Assembly (NCBI RefSeq): GCF_017916325.1
Contig: NC_090165.1
Span: forward strand, 434,001-498,000
Length of the DNA stretch: 64,000 nt
Direction of reading: 5' to 3'
Source: Leishmania martiniquensis
Taxonomy: Eukaryota; Euglenozoa; Kinetoplastea; Trypanosomatida; Trypanosomatidae
The position numbers were made by a program, and so were the translations under genes. Every line of letters starts with the position of its first letter. Position 1 is the stretch's first letter. Below, one piece after another: positions 50,801 to 62,385 of this stretch. The notes beneath the pieces were generated by a model that did no database searches, was not told the origin of the DNA, and was given only the letters and a program-made list of their open reading frames with translations.

Positions 50801-51975
50801 CCCGTTTGCCCAACAGGACTTGCAGAGGTGTATGCCCTCGCGCAATGTGTGAAGTCGGGGCAGTGACGGCCTGGCTTTGCCGCGGTGACGGTACCAGGAG
50901 GCTGCGCTTTGCACCCGGCTACACACCCGAGTATGGCCTGGCAGCATGAGAGGGTCTTGATGAGAAACCAAGCGGCATCGCGTCCAGGCCTCAGACTACT
51001 GGGATGGACGCTGGCTCGCGCCACCGGGTTTGTGACTCGAGAGGACGACCCGCCCAGGCTTGGGCCCATTCTACGCGGCTGGCTCGATGAGGAATACTTG
51101 ACGTGTGCAAGCGATAGAGGCGCCTAGGCACGGCACAGCGCCGACGGTGCCACAGAGGCGTCGCCGCACGCCGCCACGGCGCTGAGCGACTGCTGCGGGA
51201 CCATCTGGCTTCTGACCGCGCTGCTCCACCGCAGGCGCCCTGAGGCTGCTCCCCTTTCCCCCCACGCACACGCACAGCAGCCCAGCGCCAGCGATGCGCC
51301 GATGCGGGGACAGTGCTTGTGGACTACGCTCGCGCGTACGCTCCGGCAGATCATGGCGCTAACATGCCTGCGCTGAAGAGGTTCGGCGCATGCCCGCACC
51401 TTGCCCGCACCTTGCCCGCTGGGCCATGTGTCTGTGAGACGACCGTCATGCCTGCGTCTGCTTCCGCACGAAGTCGAAGCTGGCCAAGCGTGCATGTGGA
51501 GCTCCGTAAGCGTCGCCCCTGGGCCCTATTCTCCTCATCGTTGTGACGGACCTGCTGTGTGCGGAGCTCGACAAGACGCCCGGGCTGCACCACGCCGTCA
51601 TGGTTGGTGACCTTGCACTCCGCGCGTGCACACTCCACTCATGCGCAGCGGCCACGCATGCCTCAAGGAAGCACTCCCTGGCGGGGCTGCAGGCGGACTC
51701 TCTGTACAGAGGAGGGCGAGTGCCACGGACGCTGGCGCCTCCGCTCTCGAAGGGAAGCCTGTGCACGGCCGGCCAGGACGACCCGGGTGTGGCGGTGGCG
51801 CAGCCGGGGTAGGGGAACCGCGTGCGCGTGCGCCAAATGGCTGGCCTGCTCGCGGGAGAGGTGGGCGGCGGGTGCAGTGATGCTCTCTCTCTCTTGCACC
51901 TCTGACGAGGTTGAGAACTATATACACGTCTGACGGCCGTTACCGCCCAGCAGTCGATAATCACAAGCGGTCGCA
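47852..51975 (+). repeat. tandem repeat unit 1 of 3 (about 4.1 kb)
   Basis: First copy of a head-to-tail unit of 4,124 nt. Order within the unit: 1.2 kb of spacer, the PLAC8-family gene, 0.7 kb of 3' sequence, then a degenerate retroelement. Its left edge is where similarity to units 2 and 3 begins (ggtgcgcctcgtcgcttcg). Confidence 0.93.
49077..49601 (+). CDS. PLAC8-family cysteine-rich protein, array copy 1
   Basis: Predicted 174 residues, MQAQPPSKGPGNDGNAYKPP at the N-terminus, then a Pro/Gln/Asn-rich lead. The first cysteine cluster is WHYSLCVCCEDMDSCCEACY with CLPCQVSRQC; the second is CEDCCISYWCRTCSTQQ. Between them YCLLMTFCDLYIFFLGVTCV is strongly hydrophobic and may be a membrane helix. 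The layout matches the PLAC8/DUF614 family and the gene at 42010. The protein sequence is identical in all three copies. ATG 49077 is chosen because it is the first ATG of a frame open from 48993. Copy-number increase usually raises steady-state mRNA in these organisms, which lack gene-specific promoters. Confidence 0.88.
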   Translation: MQAQPPSKGPGNDGNAYKPPYKQQPMPGPAVNPNMGDPARQRQSGLWHYSLCVCCEDMDSCCEACYCLPCQVSRQCNMLHHNVPQIDYAYCLLMTFCDLYIFFLGVTCVFVSETRRLARERYGIAGTTCEDCCISYWCRTCSTQQVLLEMTVMNDFPGATCYDAAPQPNRSEMV

Positions 51976-51976
51976 G
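50333..51976 (+). mobile_element. degenerate ingi/L1Tc-type non-LTR retroelement (DIRE-like), copy 1
   Basis: The 5' end (50333-50402, ccctgctgacgtcag through ggggtccagcacccgctctg and gagagg) resembles the Pr77-like signature that opens L1Tc, DIRE and SIDER elements. About 1 kb downstream, reverse-transcriptase relics appear across frames: VDYARAYAPADHG with ALKRFG (from 51319) for motif A, and TDLLCAELDKTPGLHHAVMVGD (51546-51611) for the motif B-C region. The catalytic Asp of motif A reads Ala and the xADD box reads MVGD, so both catalytic sites are lost; stops and frameshifts are frequent. It is on the same strand as the PLAC8 gene. The 3' boundary is uncertain; the unit's end is given. Confidence 0.75.
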
Positions 51977-53200
51977 GTGCGCCTCGTCGCTTCGATCTCC
52001 GGCTGATACGAACTGAGTTGCACATGAGTTTCGGAAATGCAACGCAGACAACGCCACGGGCAACAGCAAACGTCGCTTAAGGGGCGCCATCAGCATGGTG
52101 GGGGGTGAAGGGCAACGGCGCGAGGGGGGGAAGGGGACTCCCCTTGGGGTTTGGCAGATGCCTATCCCCTTCTCCCCCCTGCTGCATGGGCACTGCTGCA
52201 CACAGCCCGGCGCGCTACTGTCCTGGCTCTCGTCTGCTGTGCCAGCCACATAACGAGGCTGTGGCGAATCGGAGCAGAGGTGGGGGTAGAGCGGCGACCG
52301 TCGTTTCCCTTCCCCAACGCTTCTGCAGGTGAAAGTGGGCGCCTGCTGTGCCCCCTCTTTCCGCGCAGTAGGGCGGGCGAGTGGGCGTGTGCTCAGCAAC
52401 GGGCCGGCCTCCCCCTCTCCCTCCTACACGAGCACACAGGCACGCGCATGCATGCGCAGGCCCGTTTGGATAGCGCACGGCTGGCTGTCTCCCGCCTCCC
52501 GTCTTGGACACCCTCCCCGCCGCTTCCATGCACTCCTTCATGTCTCTCTTCCCCTTTCTTCCCTCCCGCTGCCTCCAAACGCCATTCTACGCAGCTGACG
52601 CGCATTGATCCTCTTTGCTCCTCTCCTCGCAGAAAGAAAACCGCCCGCTCTCGTCTCTCACCCTTTGTCTCGCTTTGGCGCCCTCTCTCCACCCCCCACA
52701 CCGCCTTCCCTGCCTCTTCCGATTGTGCCTCCCTCTCGCGTGTGCATCTGCGGCTGCAGTACCCTTGCAGCGCCCGTGGCTCTCTCCTGGCCTTGCGTCT
52801 TCCTCTCTGCCATTGTCTCTCTGTGCGCGGCTCATTCTGGTGTCCCCCTCTCTTCGTGTATCTCCATCTCTCTCCTGCATTTATCTTGCCCACATCCCAC
52901 CCCGCTCCCCATCCGCGAAGCCGCCACGCGCAACACGTGTGCCTGCCGCCTCGCCCTTCATTTTGTCGATCCTTTCTCGCTCTCGCTCTCTTTGCTTTCT
53001 TTGTATTACCGCTGACCCATTTGACACTCTTCCCTTTGAGGCTCTGCCTGTTCCTGGCGACTCTGCGCACAGTGCCGCGCTCGCATATACCTCTGTACAC
53101 ACATTGACATACAGAGGTGTACACACATATCCGCTGCGGTGGGTGCAGTCTCTGTTGTTCCGGTTCTCGTGCACGCAGCCTCCTGCAACGCAACGCAACC

Positions 53201-53725
53201 ATGCAAGCGCAGCCTCCAAGCAAGGGCCCTGGCAATGACGGTAACGCGTACAAGCCGCCGTACAAGCAGCAGCCGATGCCCGGACCGGCCGTCAACCCTA
53301 ACATGGGCGACCCTGCACGGCAAAGACAAAGCGGGTTGTGGCACTATTCCCTCTGTGTGTGCTGCGAAGATATGGACTCGTGCTGCGAGGCGTGCTACTG
53401 CTTGCCCTGCCAGGTGAGCCGGCAGTGCAATATGTTGCATCACAATGTCCCTCAGATAGATTATGCGTACTGCCTGCTGATGACCTTCTGCGACCTGTAC
53501 ATATTTTTCTTGGGCGTGACGTGCGTCTTTGTCAGCGAGACGCGTCGTCTGGCGCGCGAGCGGTACGGCATTGCCGGCACTACGTGCGAGGATTGCTGCA
53601 TCAGCTACTGGTGTCGCACCTGCTCTACTCAGCAGGTGCTGCTGGAGATGACTGTGATGAACGACTTCCCAGGCGCCACATGCTACGACGCTGCTCCCCA
53701 GCCGAATCGCAGCGAGATGGTCTAA
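53201..53725 (+). CDS. PLAC8-family cysteine-rich protein, array copy 2
   Basis: 174 residues, identical to copies 1 and 3. It carries both cysteine clusters and the central hydrophobic segment. The flanking 5' region, including the hairpin 80-110 nt before the ATG, is also unchanged. Confidence 0.88.
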   Translation: MQAQPPSKGPGNDGNAYKPPYKQQPMPGPAVNPNMGDPARQRQSGLWHYSLCVCCEDMDSCCEACYCLPCQVSRQCNMLHHNVPQIDYAYCLLMTFCDLYIFFLGVTCVFVSETRRLARERYGIAGTTCEDCCISYWCRTCSTQQVLLEMTVMNDFPGATCYDAAPQPNRSEMV

Positions 53726-54453
53726 GAGTGTGCCTATAGCTCCTGGCGGTGGACGGGGGGAGGGGACGCTGCGAACGGTTGCGACTCGGATGCGGCGACG
53801 ACTCGGATTCTGCGTGGGCGCGCCCTGGATGCTCTTCCGATGGAAGGGGGCTGTAGTGAGTGATGGCGAGAAAGCAAAGTAAGGGGGTGGGGGACCCGGA
53901 AGAGCGTGACTTTGGGCGGCGGCGCAGTGCTCTCTTCTCCTCCACAGCCCCCGCTCTGTCTCGTGTCCTCGGCTGCCCCTCTTGTCGATGCCGGGCCTAA
54001 AACATGGTGGCCGCGCCTTTTTGTCCTCGGCTGCTCCGTGCCGCATCGACGCCCCCAGCATTTGTTTTCATTGTGCTCTCCTTCGTGCTGCCCCCCTCCA
54101 CCCGGCGCAGACCTTCCCTCGCTTCCTTCTCCCTCACACCTCGCCGCGGCCTCTCCCTGGTGCTCTTATCACGTTGGAAGGGCTTCTATTGCTTTTGCTT
54201 CCCTTACCTCGTTGTTCTTGTTTCGCCATGAGCTCCTTCCTCCCCTCCCGAGCCTCTGTCCCTGCCGCCAGGACGATGGCGTTCATCTCTTGTTGGCCTT
54301 CGAGTGCGTATGCGTGCCTATTTCTCCTTTCCGCTGATACAGCGATCGCCGCCGCTGTCTCTGGCTTCGCCACGCGCCGTGCTGATCCCTCCCGCTCCGC
54401 AAATGACGTCTCTCTCTTTCTCGCATTCTCGTCTGTGCCTGTGTACTTTACGC

Positions 54454-56096
54454 CCCTGCTGACGTCAGTCGCCCCGCCGCGGCTCCGGGGTCCAGCACCC
54501 GCTCTGTGGAGAGGCTGAGAGCTTGCGGCCTGCCCTCGGGTACAGCTGCAGGGCCGTGGGTATGTGTGTGCGAGTCTGGGCTGGCATTGCGCGGAAGAGA
54601 CGCGTGGCTACGATGGCGTGTGCTGCAGGTCACTGCGGGTCGTCGGCACGACTCGATCAATAGGCGCGGCCACTTACTGTTTCCCTGACTTTGCTGCGCC
54701 GCGCCAGCGCTGGGCGCATTGCTGTACCCTAGCCCGCGCTGTAGGGTGTGGGACTGCAAGGCGGTGGCGGGCCCGGCTTCTCGGTGAGTCCTCGATACAA
54801 GTCTGCACTATGCCAGAGACGCATTTCGCCCGCACAGGCCTGTGTGGCAGCTGACCTCCCCCGCACAGGGGCTACCGCGCGCCGGTGTGGCGAGGAAAGC
54901 GAAGCGCTGCGGTGGCGATTCCCCGTTTGCCCAACAGGACTTGCAGAGGTGTATGCCCTCGCGCAATGTGTGAAGTCGGGGCAGTGACGGCCTGGCTTTG
55001 CCGCGGTGACGGTACCAGGAGGCTGCGCTTTGCACCCGGCTACACACCCGAGTATGGCCTGGCAGCATGAGAGGGTCTTGATGAGAAACCAAGCGGCATC
55101 GCGTCCAGGCCTCAGACTACTGGGATGGACGCTGGCTCGCGCCACCGGGTTTGTGACTCGAGAGGACGACCCGCCCAGGCTTGGGCCCATTCTACGCGGC
55201 TGGCTCGATGAGGAATACTTGACGTGTGCAAGCGATAGAGGCGCCTAGGCACGGCACAGCGCCGACGGTGCCACAGAGGCGTCGCCGCACGCCGCCACGG
55301 CGCTGAGCGACTGCTGCGGGACCATCTGGCTTCTGACCGCGCTGCTCCACCGCAGGCGCCCTGAGGCTGCTCCCCTTTCCCCCCACGCACACGCACAGCA
55401 GCCCAGCGCCAGCGATGCGCCGATGCGGGGACAGTGCTTGTGGACTACGCTCGCGCGTACGCTCCGGCAGATCATGGCGCTAACATGCCTGCGCTGAAGA
55501 GGTTCGGCGCATGCCCGCACCTTGCCCGCACCTTGCCCGCTGGGCCATGTGTCTGTGAGACGACCGTCATGCCTGCGTCTGCTTCCGCACGAAGTCGAAG
55601 CTGGCCAAGCGTGCATGTGGAGCTCCGTAAGCGTCGCCCCTGGGCCCTATTCTCCTCATCGTTGTGACGGACCTGCTGTGTGCGGAGCTCGACAAGACGC
55701 CCGGGCTGCACCACGCCGTCATGGTTGGTGACCTTGCACTCCGCGCGTGCACACTCCACTCATGCGCAGCGGCCACGCATGCCTCAAGGAAGCACTCCCT
55801 GGCGGGGCTGCAGGCGGACTCTCTGTACAGAGGAGGGCGAGTGCCACGGACGCTGGCGCCTCCGCTCTCGAAGGGAAGCCTGTGCACGGCCGGCCAGGAC
55901 GACCCGGGTGTGGCGGTGGCGCAGCCGGGGTAGGGGAACCGCGTGCGCGTGCGCCAAATGGCTGGCCTGCTCGCGGGAGAGGTGGGCGGCGGGTGCAGTG
56001 ATGCTCTCTCTCTCTTGCACCTCTGACGAGGTTGAGAACTATATACACGTCTGACGGCCGTTACCGCCCAGCAGTCGATAATCACAAGCGGTCGCA
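54454..56096 (+). mobile_element. degenerate ingi/L1Tc-type retroelement (DIRE-like), copy 2
   Basis: Same element as at 50333, co-amplified with the unit. It has the Pr77-like 5' signature from 54454, the ruined RT motif A at about 55440 and the MVGD box at about 55721. Because the identical decay is shared, the element died before the array expanded. Confidence 0.75.
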
Positions 56097-57316
56097 GGTG
56101 CGCCTCGTCGCTTCGATCTCCGGCTGATACGAACTGAGTTGCACATGAGTTTCGGAAATGCAACGCAGACAACGCCACGGGCAACAGCAAACGTCGCTTA
56201 AGGGGCGCCATCAGCATGGTGGGGGTGAAGGGCAACGGCGCGAGGGGGGAAGGGGACTCCCTTGGGGTTTGGCAGATGCCTATCCCCTTCTCCCCCTGCT
56301 GCATGGGCACTGCTGCACACAGCCCGGCGCGCTACTGTCCTGGCTCTCGTCTGCTGTGCCAGCCACATAACGAGGCTGTGGCGAATCGGAGCAGAGGTGG
56401 GGGTAGAGCGGCGACCGTCGTTTCCCTTCCCCAACGCTTCTGCAGGTGAAAGTGGGCGCCTGCTGTGCCCCTCTTTCCGCGCAGTAGGGCGGGCGAGTGG
56501 GCGTGTGCTCAGCAACGGGCCGGCCTCCCCCTCTCCCTCCTACACGAGCACACAGGCACGCGCATGCATGCGCAGGCCCGTTTGGATAGCGCACGGCTGG
56601 CTGTCTCCCGCCTCCCGTCTTGGACACCCTCCCCGCCGCTTCCATGCACTCCTTCATGTCTCTCTTCCCCTTTCTTCCCTCCCGCTGCCTCCAAACGCCA
56701 TTCTACGCAGCTGACGCGCATTGATCCTCTTTGCTCCTCTCCTCGCAGAAAGAAAACCGCCCGCTCTCGTCTCTCACCCTTTGTCTCGCTTTGGCGCCCT
56801 CTCTCCACCCCCCACACCGCCTTCCCTGCCTCTTCCGATTGTGCCTCCCTCTCGCGTGTGCATCTGCGGCTGCAGTACCCTTGCAGCGCCCGTGGCTCTC
56901 TCCTGGCCTTGCGTCTTCCTCTCTGCCATTGTCTCTCTGTGCGCGGCTCATTCTGGTGTCCCCCTCTCTTCGTGTATCTCCATCTCTCTCCTGCATTTAT
57001 CTTGCCCACATCCCACCCCGCTCCCCATCCGCGAAGCCGCCACGCGCAACACGTGTGCCTGCCGCCTCGCCCTTCATTTTGTCGATCCTTTCTCGCTCTC
57101 GCTCTCTTTGCTTTCTTTGTATTACCGCTGACCCATTTGACACTCTTCCCTTTGAGGCTCTGCCTGTTCCTGGCGACTCTGCGCACAGTGCCGCGCTCGC
57201 ATATACCTCTGTACACACATTGACATACAGAGGTGTACACACATATCCGCTGCGGTGGGTGCAGTCTCTGTTGTTCCGGTTCTCGTGCACGCAGCCTCCT
57301 GCAACGCAACGCAACC

Positions 57317-57841
57317 ATGCAAGCGCAGCCTCCAAGCAAGGGCCCTGGCAATGACGGTAACGCGTACAAGCCGCCGTACAAGCAGCAGCCGATGCCCGGA
57401 CCGGCCGTCAACCCTAACATGGGCGACCCTGCACGGCAAAGACAAAGCGGGTTGTGGCACTATTCCCTCTGTGTGTGCTGCGAAGATATGGACTCGTGCT
57501 GCGAGGCGTGCTACTGCTTGCCCTGCCAGGTGAGCCGGCAGTGCAATATGTTGCATCACAATGTCCCTCAGATAGATTATGCGTACTGCCTGCTGATGAC
57601 CTTCTGCGACCTGTACATATTTTTCTTGGGCGTGACGTGCGTCTTTGTCAGCGAGACGCGTCGTCTGGCGCGCGAGCGGTACGGCATTGCCGGCACTACG
57701 TGCGAGGATTGCTGCATCAGCTACTGGTGTCGCACCTGCTCTACTCAGCAGGTGCTGCTGGAGATGACTGTGATGAACGACTTCCCAGGCGCCACATGCT
57801 ACGACGCTGCTCCCCAGCCGAATCGCAGCGAGATGGTCTAA
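57317..57841 (+). CDS. PLAC8-family cysteine-rich protein, array copy 3
   Basis: 174 residues, identical to the two preceding copies. Its 3' flank through 60120 matches theirs, but beyond that point the gene's downstream neighbourhood is unique, so a long 3'UTR could differ from copies 1 and 2. Confidence 0.88.
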   Translation: MQAQPPSKGPGNDGNAYKPPYKQQPMPGPAVNPNMGDPARQRQSGLWHYSLCVCCEDMDSCCEACYCLPCQVSRQCNMLHHNVPQIDYAYCLLMTFCDLYIFFLGVTCVFVSETRRLARERYGIAGTTCEDCCISYWCRTCSTQQVLLEMTVMNDFPGATCYDAAPQPNRSEMV

Positions 57842-58570
57842 GAGTGTGCCTATAGCTCCTGGCGGTGGACGGGGGGAGGGGACGCTGCGAACGGTTGCGA
57901 CTCGGATGCGGCGACGACTCGGATTCTGCGTGGGCGCGCCCTGGATGCTCTTCCGATGGAAGGGGCTGTAGTGAGTGATGGCGAGAAAGCAAAGTAAGGG
58001 GGTGGGGGACCCGGAAGAGCGTGACTTTGGGCGGCGGCGCAGTGCTCTCTTCTCCTCCACAGCCCCCGCTCTGTCTCGTGTCCTCGGCTGCCCCTCTTGT
58101 CGATGCCGGGCCTAAAACATGGTGGCCGCGCCTTTTTTGTCCTCGGCTGCTCCGTGCCGCATCGACGCCCCCCAGCATTTGTTTTCATTGTGCTCTCCTT
58201 CGTGCTGCCCCCCTCCACCCGGCGCAGACCTTCCCTCGCTTCCTTCTCCCTCACACCTCGCCGCGGCCTCTCCCTGGTGCTCTTATCACGTTGGAAGGGC
58301 TTCTATTGCTTTTGCTTCCCTTACCTCGTTGTTCTTGTTTCGCCATGAGCTCCTTCCTCCCCTCCCGAGCCTCTGTCCCTGCCGCCAGGACGATGGCGTT
58401 CATCTCTTGTTGGCCTTCGAGTGCGTATGCGTGCCTATTTCTCCTTTCCGCTGATACAGCGATCGCCGCCGCTGTCTCTGGCTTCGCCACGCGCCGTGCT
58501 GATCCCTCCCGCTCCGCAAATGACGTCTCTCTCTTTCTCGCATTCTCGTCTGTGCCTGTGTACTTTACGC

Positions 58571-60120
58571 CCCTGCTGACGTCAGTCGCCCCGCCGCGGC
58601 TCCGGGGTCCAGCACCCGCTCTGTGGAGAGGCTGAGAGCTTGCGGCCTGCCCTCGGGTACAGCTGCAGGGCCGTGGGTATGTGTGTGCGAGTCTGGGCTG
58701 GCATTGCGCGGAAGAGACGCGTGGCTACGATGGCGTGTGCTGCAGGTCACTGCGGGTCGTCGGCACGACTCGATCAATAGGCGCGGCCACTTACTGTTTC
58801 CCTGACTTTGCTGCGCCGCGCCAGCGCTGGGCGCATTGCTGTACCCTAGCCCGCGCTGTAGGGTGTGGGACTGCAAGGCGGTGGCGGGCCCGGCTTCTCG
58901 GTGAGTCCTCGATACAAGTCTGCACTATGCCAGAGACGCATTTCGCCCGCACAGGCCTGTGTGGCAGCTGACCTCCCCCGCACAGGGGCTACCGCGCGCC
59001 GGTGTGGCGAGGAAAGCGAAGCGCTGCGGTGGCGATTCCCCGTTTGCCCAACAGGACTTGCAGAGGTGTATGCCCTCGCGCAATGTGTGAAGTCGGGGCA
59101 GTGACGGCCTGGCTTTGCCGCGGTGACGGTACCAGGAGGCTGCGCTTTGCACCCGGCTACACACCCGAGTATGGCCTGGCAGCATGAGAGGGTCTTGATG
59201 AGAAACCAAGCGGCATCGCGTCCAGGCCTCAGACTACTGGGATGGACGCTGGCTCGCGCCACCGGGTTTGTGACTCGAGAGGACGACCCGCCCAGGCTTG
59301 GGCCCATTCTACGCGGCTGGCTCGATGAGGAATACTTGACGTGTGCAAGCGATAGAGGCGCCTAGGCACGGCACAGCGCCGACGGTGCCACAGAGGCGTC
59401 GCCGCACGCCGCCACGGCGCTGAGCGACTGCTGCGGGACCATCTGGCTTCTGACCGCGCTGCTCCACCGCAGGCGCCCTGAGGCTGCTCCCCTTTCCCCC
59501 CACGCACACGCACAGCAGCCCAGCGCCAGCGATGCGCCGATGCGGGGACAGTGCTTGTGGACTACGCTCGCGCGTACGCTCCGGCAGATCATGGCGCTAA
59601 CATGCCTGCGCTGAAGAGGTTCGGCGCATGCCCGCACCTTGCCCGCACCTTGCCCGCTGGGCCATGTGTCTGTGAGACGACCGTCATGCCTGCGTCTGCT
59701 TCCGCACGAAGTCGAAGCTGGCCAAGCGTGCATGTGGAGCTCCGTAAGCGTCGCCCCTGGGCCCTATTCTCCTCATCGTTGTGACGGACCTGCTGTGTGC
59801 GGAGCTCGACAAGACGCCCGGGCTGCACCACGCCGTCATGGTTGGTGACCTTGCACTCCGCGCGTGCACACTCCACTCATGCGCAGCGGCCACGCATGCC
59901 TCAAGGAAGCACTCCCTGGCGGGGCTGCAGGCGGACTCTCTGTACAGAGGAGGGCGAGTGCCACGGACGCTGGCGCCTCCGCTCTCGAAGGGAAGCCTGT
60001 GCACGGCCGGCCAGGACGACCCGGGTGTGGCGGTGGCGCAGCCGGGGTAGGGGAACCGCGTGCGCGTGCGCCAAATGGCTGGCCTGCTCGCGGGAGAGGT
60101 GGGCGGCGGGTGCAGTGATG
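58571..60120 (+). mobile_element. degenerate ingi/L1Tc-type retroelement (DIRE-like), copy 3, 3'-truncated
   Basis: Same element as at 50333 and 54454, with the Pr77-like signature from 58571, RT motif A relic near 59557 and MVGD near 59838. It stops at 60120, 93 nt before the end seen in the other copies. Confidence 0.73.
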
Positions 60121-62144
60121 GGTCGCAAGGCGCTCATTCTTGACGACTGCACTTACTGTTATCGGAGCAGTTTTGATGTATTCTATATGGCGAGCTTTAG
60201 GGTTGTTCTTGCGTGTTTGAGAATCTTGCAGGACTTGTGCGGAGGAGAGGGGGTGGTGATGTAACGTTTGACACGTGCGTGAGGCCGCATTCTAGTGGGC
60301 AGATGGGCGCGTCAGCGTCTGGTTCTATGCAAGAAGGATGGGAGGTGAAGGGGGGGAAGAGGCGAAGGAGGCCGTCGTCGTCGTGAGGTATAGATAATTT
60401 GTCGTTCTGTGTGTATGTATATACATATTAAATGTATTTTTTTCTTTCGCTTGTCAACGGAAAATGCATCATTTCCGTGTGCTCTTTTTGTCTGTGCTGA
60501 GAGGCGTCGCCTCCTCTTTCCCCTTTTTTCTCTTTTAGATTTGTATGTGTTCATCATCAAGCTTGTCTTTTCTATAACTGATCAATGGCATTCTGTGGCT
60601 GTGCGTGCCTGAATGTGTGTGTATGTGTGCTCCAACGTCTCGCTTCATCTCTCTGTGTGTATACGGATGAGTATAAATATAAATGCATATATGTGAGTAT
60701 CAAAGTCTAGGAATAGGGGCATGGGCTTATAGGGGTGCGCTCGGGCCATGGATACGGCTTCGCATAGGTTTGTGTACATCCTAGCTGCGGTCCTCCCTCA
60801 CCCCTTTTTTTTTCTTGGCTCACCTCGAGGGAAGACGGTGCTGGGGCCGGCGAGCATGTGCCGAGAAATGGGCTCGACGAAACCGCTCCAATGAACAACA
60901 AGAAGCAAACGAACAAACATCCCCGCCAAAAAAGGAGTCATTCAAAGAAATCGAAACCGTTATGATGGTGTTTTTTTTACGTTTCTTCCCTTGAAATAAT
61001 GCGTGTTGCTGTGCGGAGCTCTTTTTTTTCTTTCGATCTTTCATTCGCATCGATTCTCATGGTAGTCTCTTCAGCTTTCTCTTTTTCTCTCTCTGAATGT
61101 GTGTGTGTGTGTGTGCACATGCGCACGCTCACGGGTGTGCGCATGTGCACACATCTTCGTGGATTCGTATCCGAATGGGCACCATTCTCCTTGTCGTCGT
61201 TCTTTTTCAGTTATGGACCCTGTCGTCAGAAAAAGCGAAGGCGTCGAACCTGAGGCAGTCTGCATCCACCAATGAGGGAGGGGCGCTGATATGCAAAAGA
61301 AGAAAAGGCATGTGCAGCCATTTGAATCTGTGAGGCGCTAAAGAAAGGGAAAGGTGAGGCGGTTGCTTTGGTAAGCATGTCCCCCCCTCTTCACGTTTCT
61401 ACAGAAAGATGCACACAGGTACGCCGTAGCAGACAAGATGCTCTCCTTGTGCTCTCTCATTTCTACCCCGCGCCCTGTTGGTGTAGCCGCTTATCCGAAT
61501 CGCAACGTATGCATCGCCTGCGGCGAGGCATCGTACCAGGGGCGGGCGATGAGGGTGGTGGAGCGCGTTGGGCAGGTGGTGTTGCATGGAACTTCGCTCT
61601 GCCGTCCTCACTATTTGGCTGCCTTCGTACACCACACTCATTGCTACAGAGTTTTTCTTTATTTGCATACATGGCCCGCTAACTACGGCCCCTTCTTCTG
61701 TGCACGCTTTCGTACGGCGCCGATGCAAATAGCCTGGAGGGGGGTGGGAGTGGCGGCACGGCAGGGCGGCGGATCTCTTCATGTGTAGTCAGAAGTATGG
61801 AAAGATATTTCGCCGAACCGTGCTCGTTTCTTTCGTCTCTGAGCTCGAGCAGACGCGAACTGCCTGAATCGCGTGCCTAGCTGCTGGCCTCAGGCGCTAG
61901 GCTTCGACATCCAGCGAAGCTACGCTACACAGGTTGCGGCACGCGACGCCAAACGCTGCCTGACAAAAAAAAACAGCCTACCCCGAGCAGCAAGGGGGGC
62001 CGAAATCGCGAAGCGACTGGGGTGGAGACCCCCGGTCAGTACCACACGGGTAGGAATGCCTCTACACGGGATGCGCGCAGCAGCGGGTGAGGGGGAGCGG
62101 CTTGATGTGCTGCGTGCTACTCTACTGAGGTTGCCGTGCGCGTA
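60121..62144. other. unique spacer after the array
   Basis: A 2 kb spacer. It is AT-richer than the array from 60120 to 60720, with TA/GT runs at 60405-60437 and a (GT)n at 61099-61115. From about 61870 it becomes GC-rich, with a nine-A run near 61965 followed by a new GC-rich block (61976-62144). That could be a retroposon poly(A) end abutting another insertion, but I cannot confirm it. No gene is supported. Confidence 0.5.
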
Positions 62145-62385
62145 CGCCTCCGCTCTCGAAGGGAAGCCTGTGCACGGCCGGCCAGGACGACCCGGGTGTG
62201 GCGGTGGCGCAGCCGGGGTAGGGGAACCGCGTGCGCGTGCGCCAAATGGCTGGCCTGCTCGCGGGAGAGGTGGGCGGCGGGTGCAGTGATGCTCTCTCTC
62301 TCTTGCACCTCTGACGAGGTTGAGAACTATATACACGTCTGACGGCCGTTACCGCCCAGCAGTCGATAATCACAAGCGGTTGCAG
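62145..62385 (+). repeat. solo copy of the repeat unit's 3' tail
   Basis: 241 nt nearly identical to 51736-51976 (one mismatch seen, at 62381), that is, the end of the unit and of the retroelement. It includes the 93 nt missing from unit 3. Both flanks are unique. Confidence 0.88.

Larger units (their letters stand above)
51976..56096 (+). repeat. tandem repeat unit 2 of 3
   Basis: Second copy, 4,121 nt, directly abutting unit 1. Differences from unit 1 noted by eye are one-base changes in homopolymer length (for example near 54015, 54053 and 54241), all in non-coding sequence. Confidence 0.93.
56097..60120 (+). repeat. tandem repeat unit 3 of 3, 3'-truncated
   Basis: Third copy, 4,024 nt. 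Similarity stops after gcagtgatg at 60120, so the last 93 nt of the unit are missing and unique sequence follows. Five one-base homopolymer shortenings relative to unit 2 lie between 56221 and 56470, before the PLAC8 gene, and one (GGGGG to GGGG) near 57961. Confidence 0.92.

Noticed and set aside
47852..60120. CRISPR-like or integron-like reading of the repeats
   Set aside because: Unit length is 4.1 kb with a eukaryotic gene and retroelement inside; there are no short spaced repeats.
61870..62144. SIDER retroposon call for this GC-rich block
   Set aside because: There is a nine-A run and a sharp composition change, but I could not find the 79-bp signature here, so it is only mentioned within the spacer entry.
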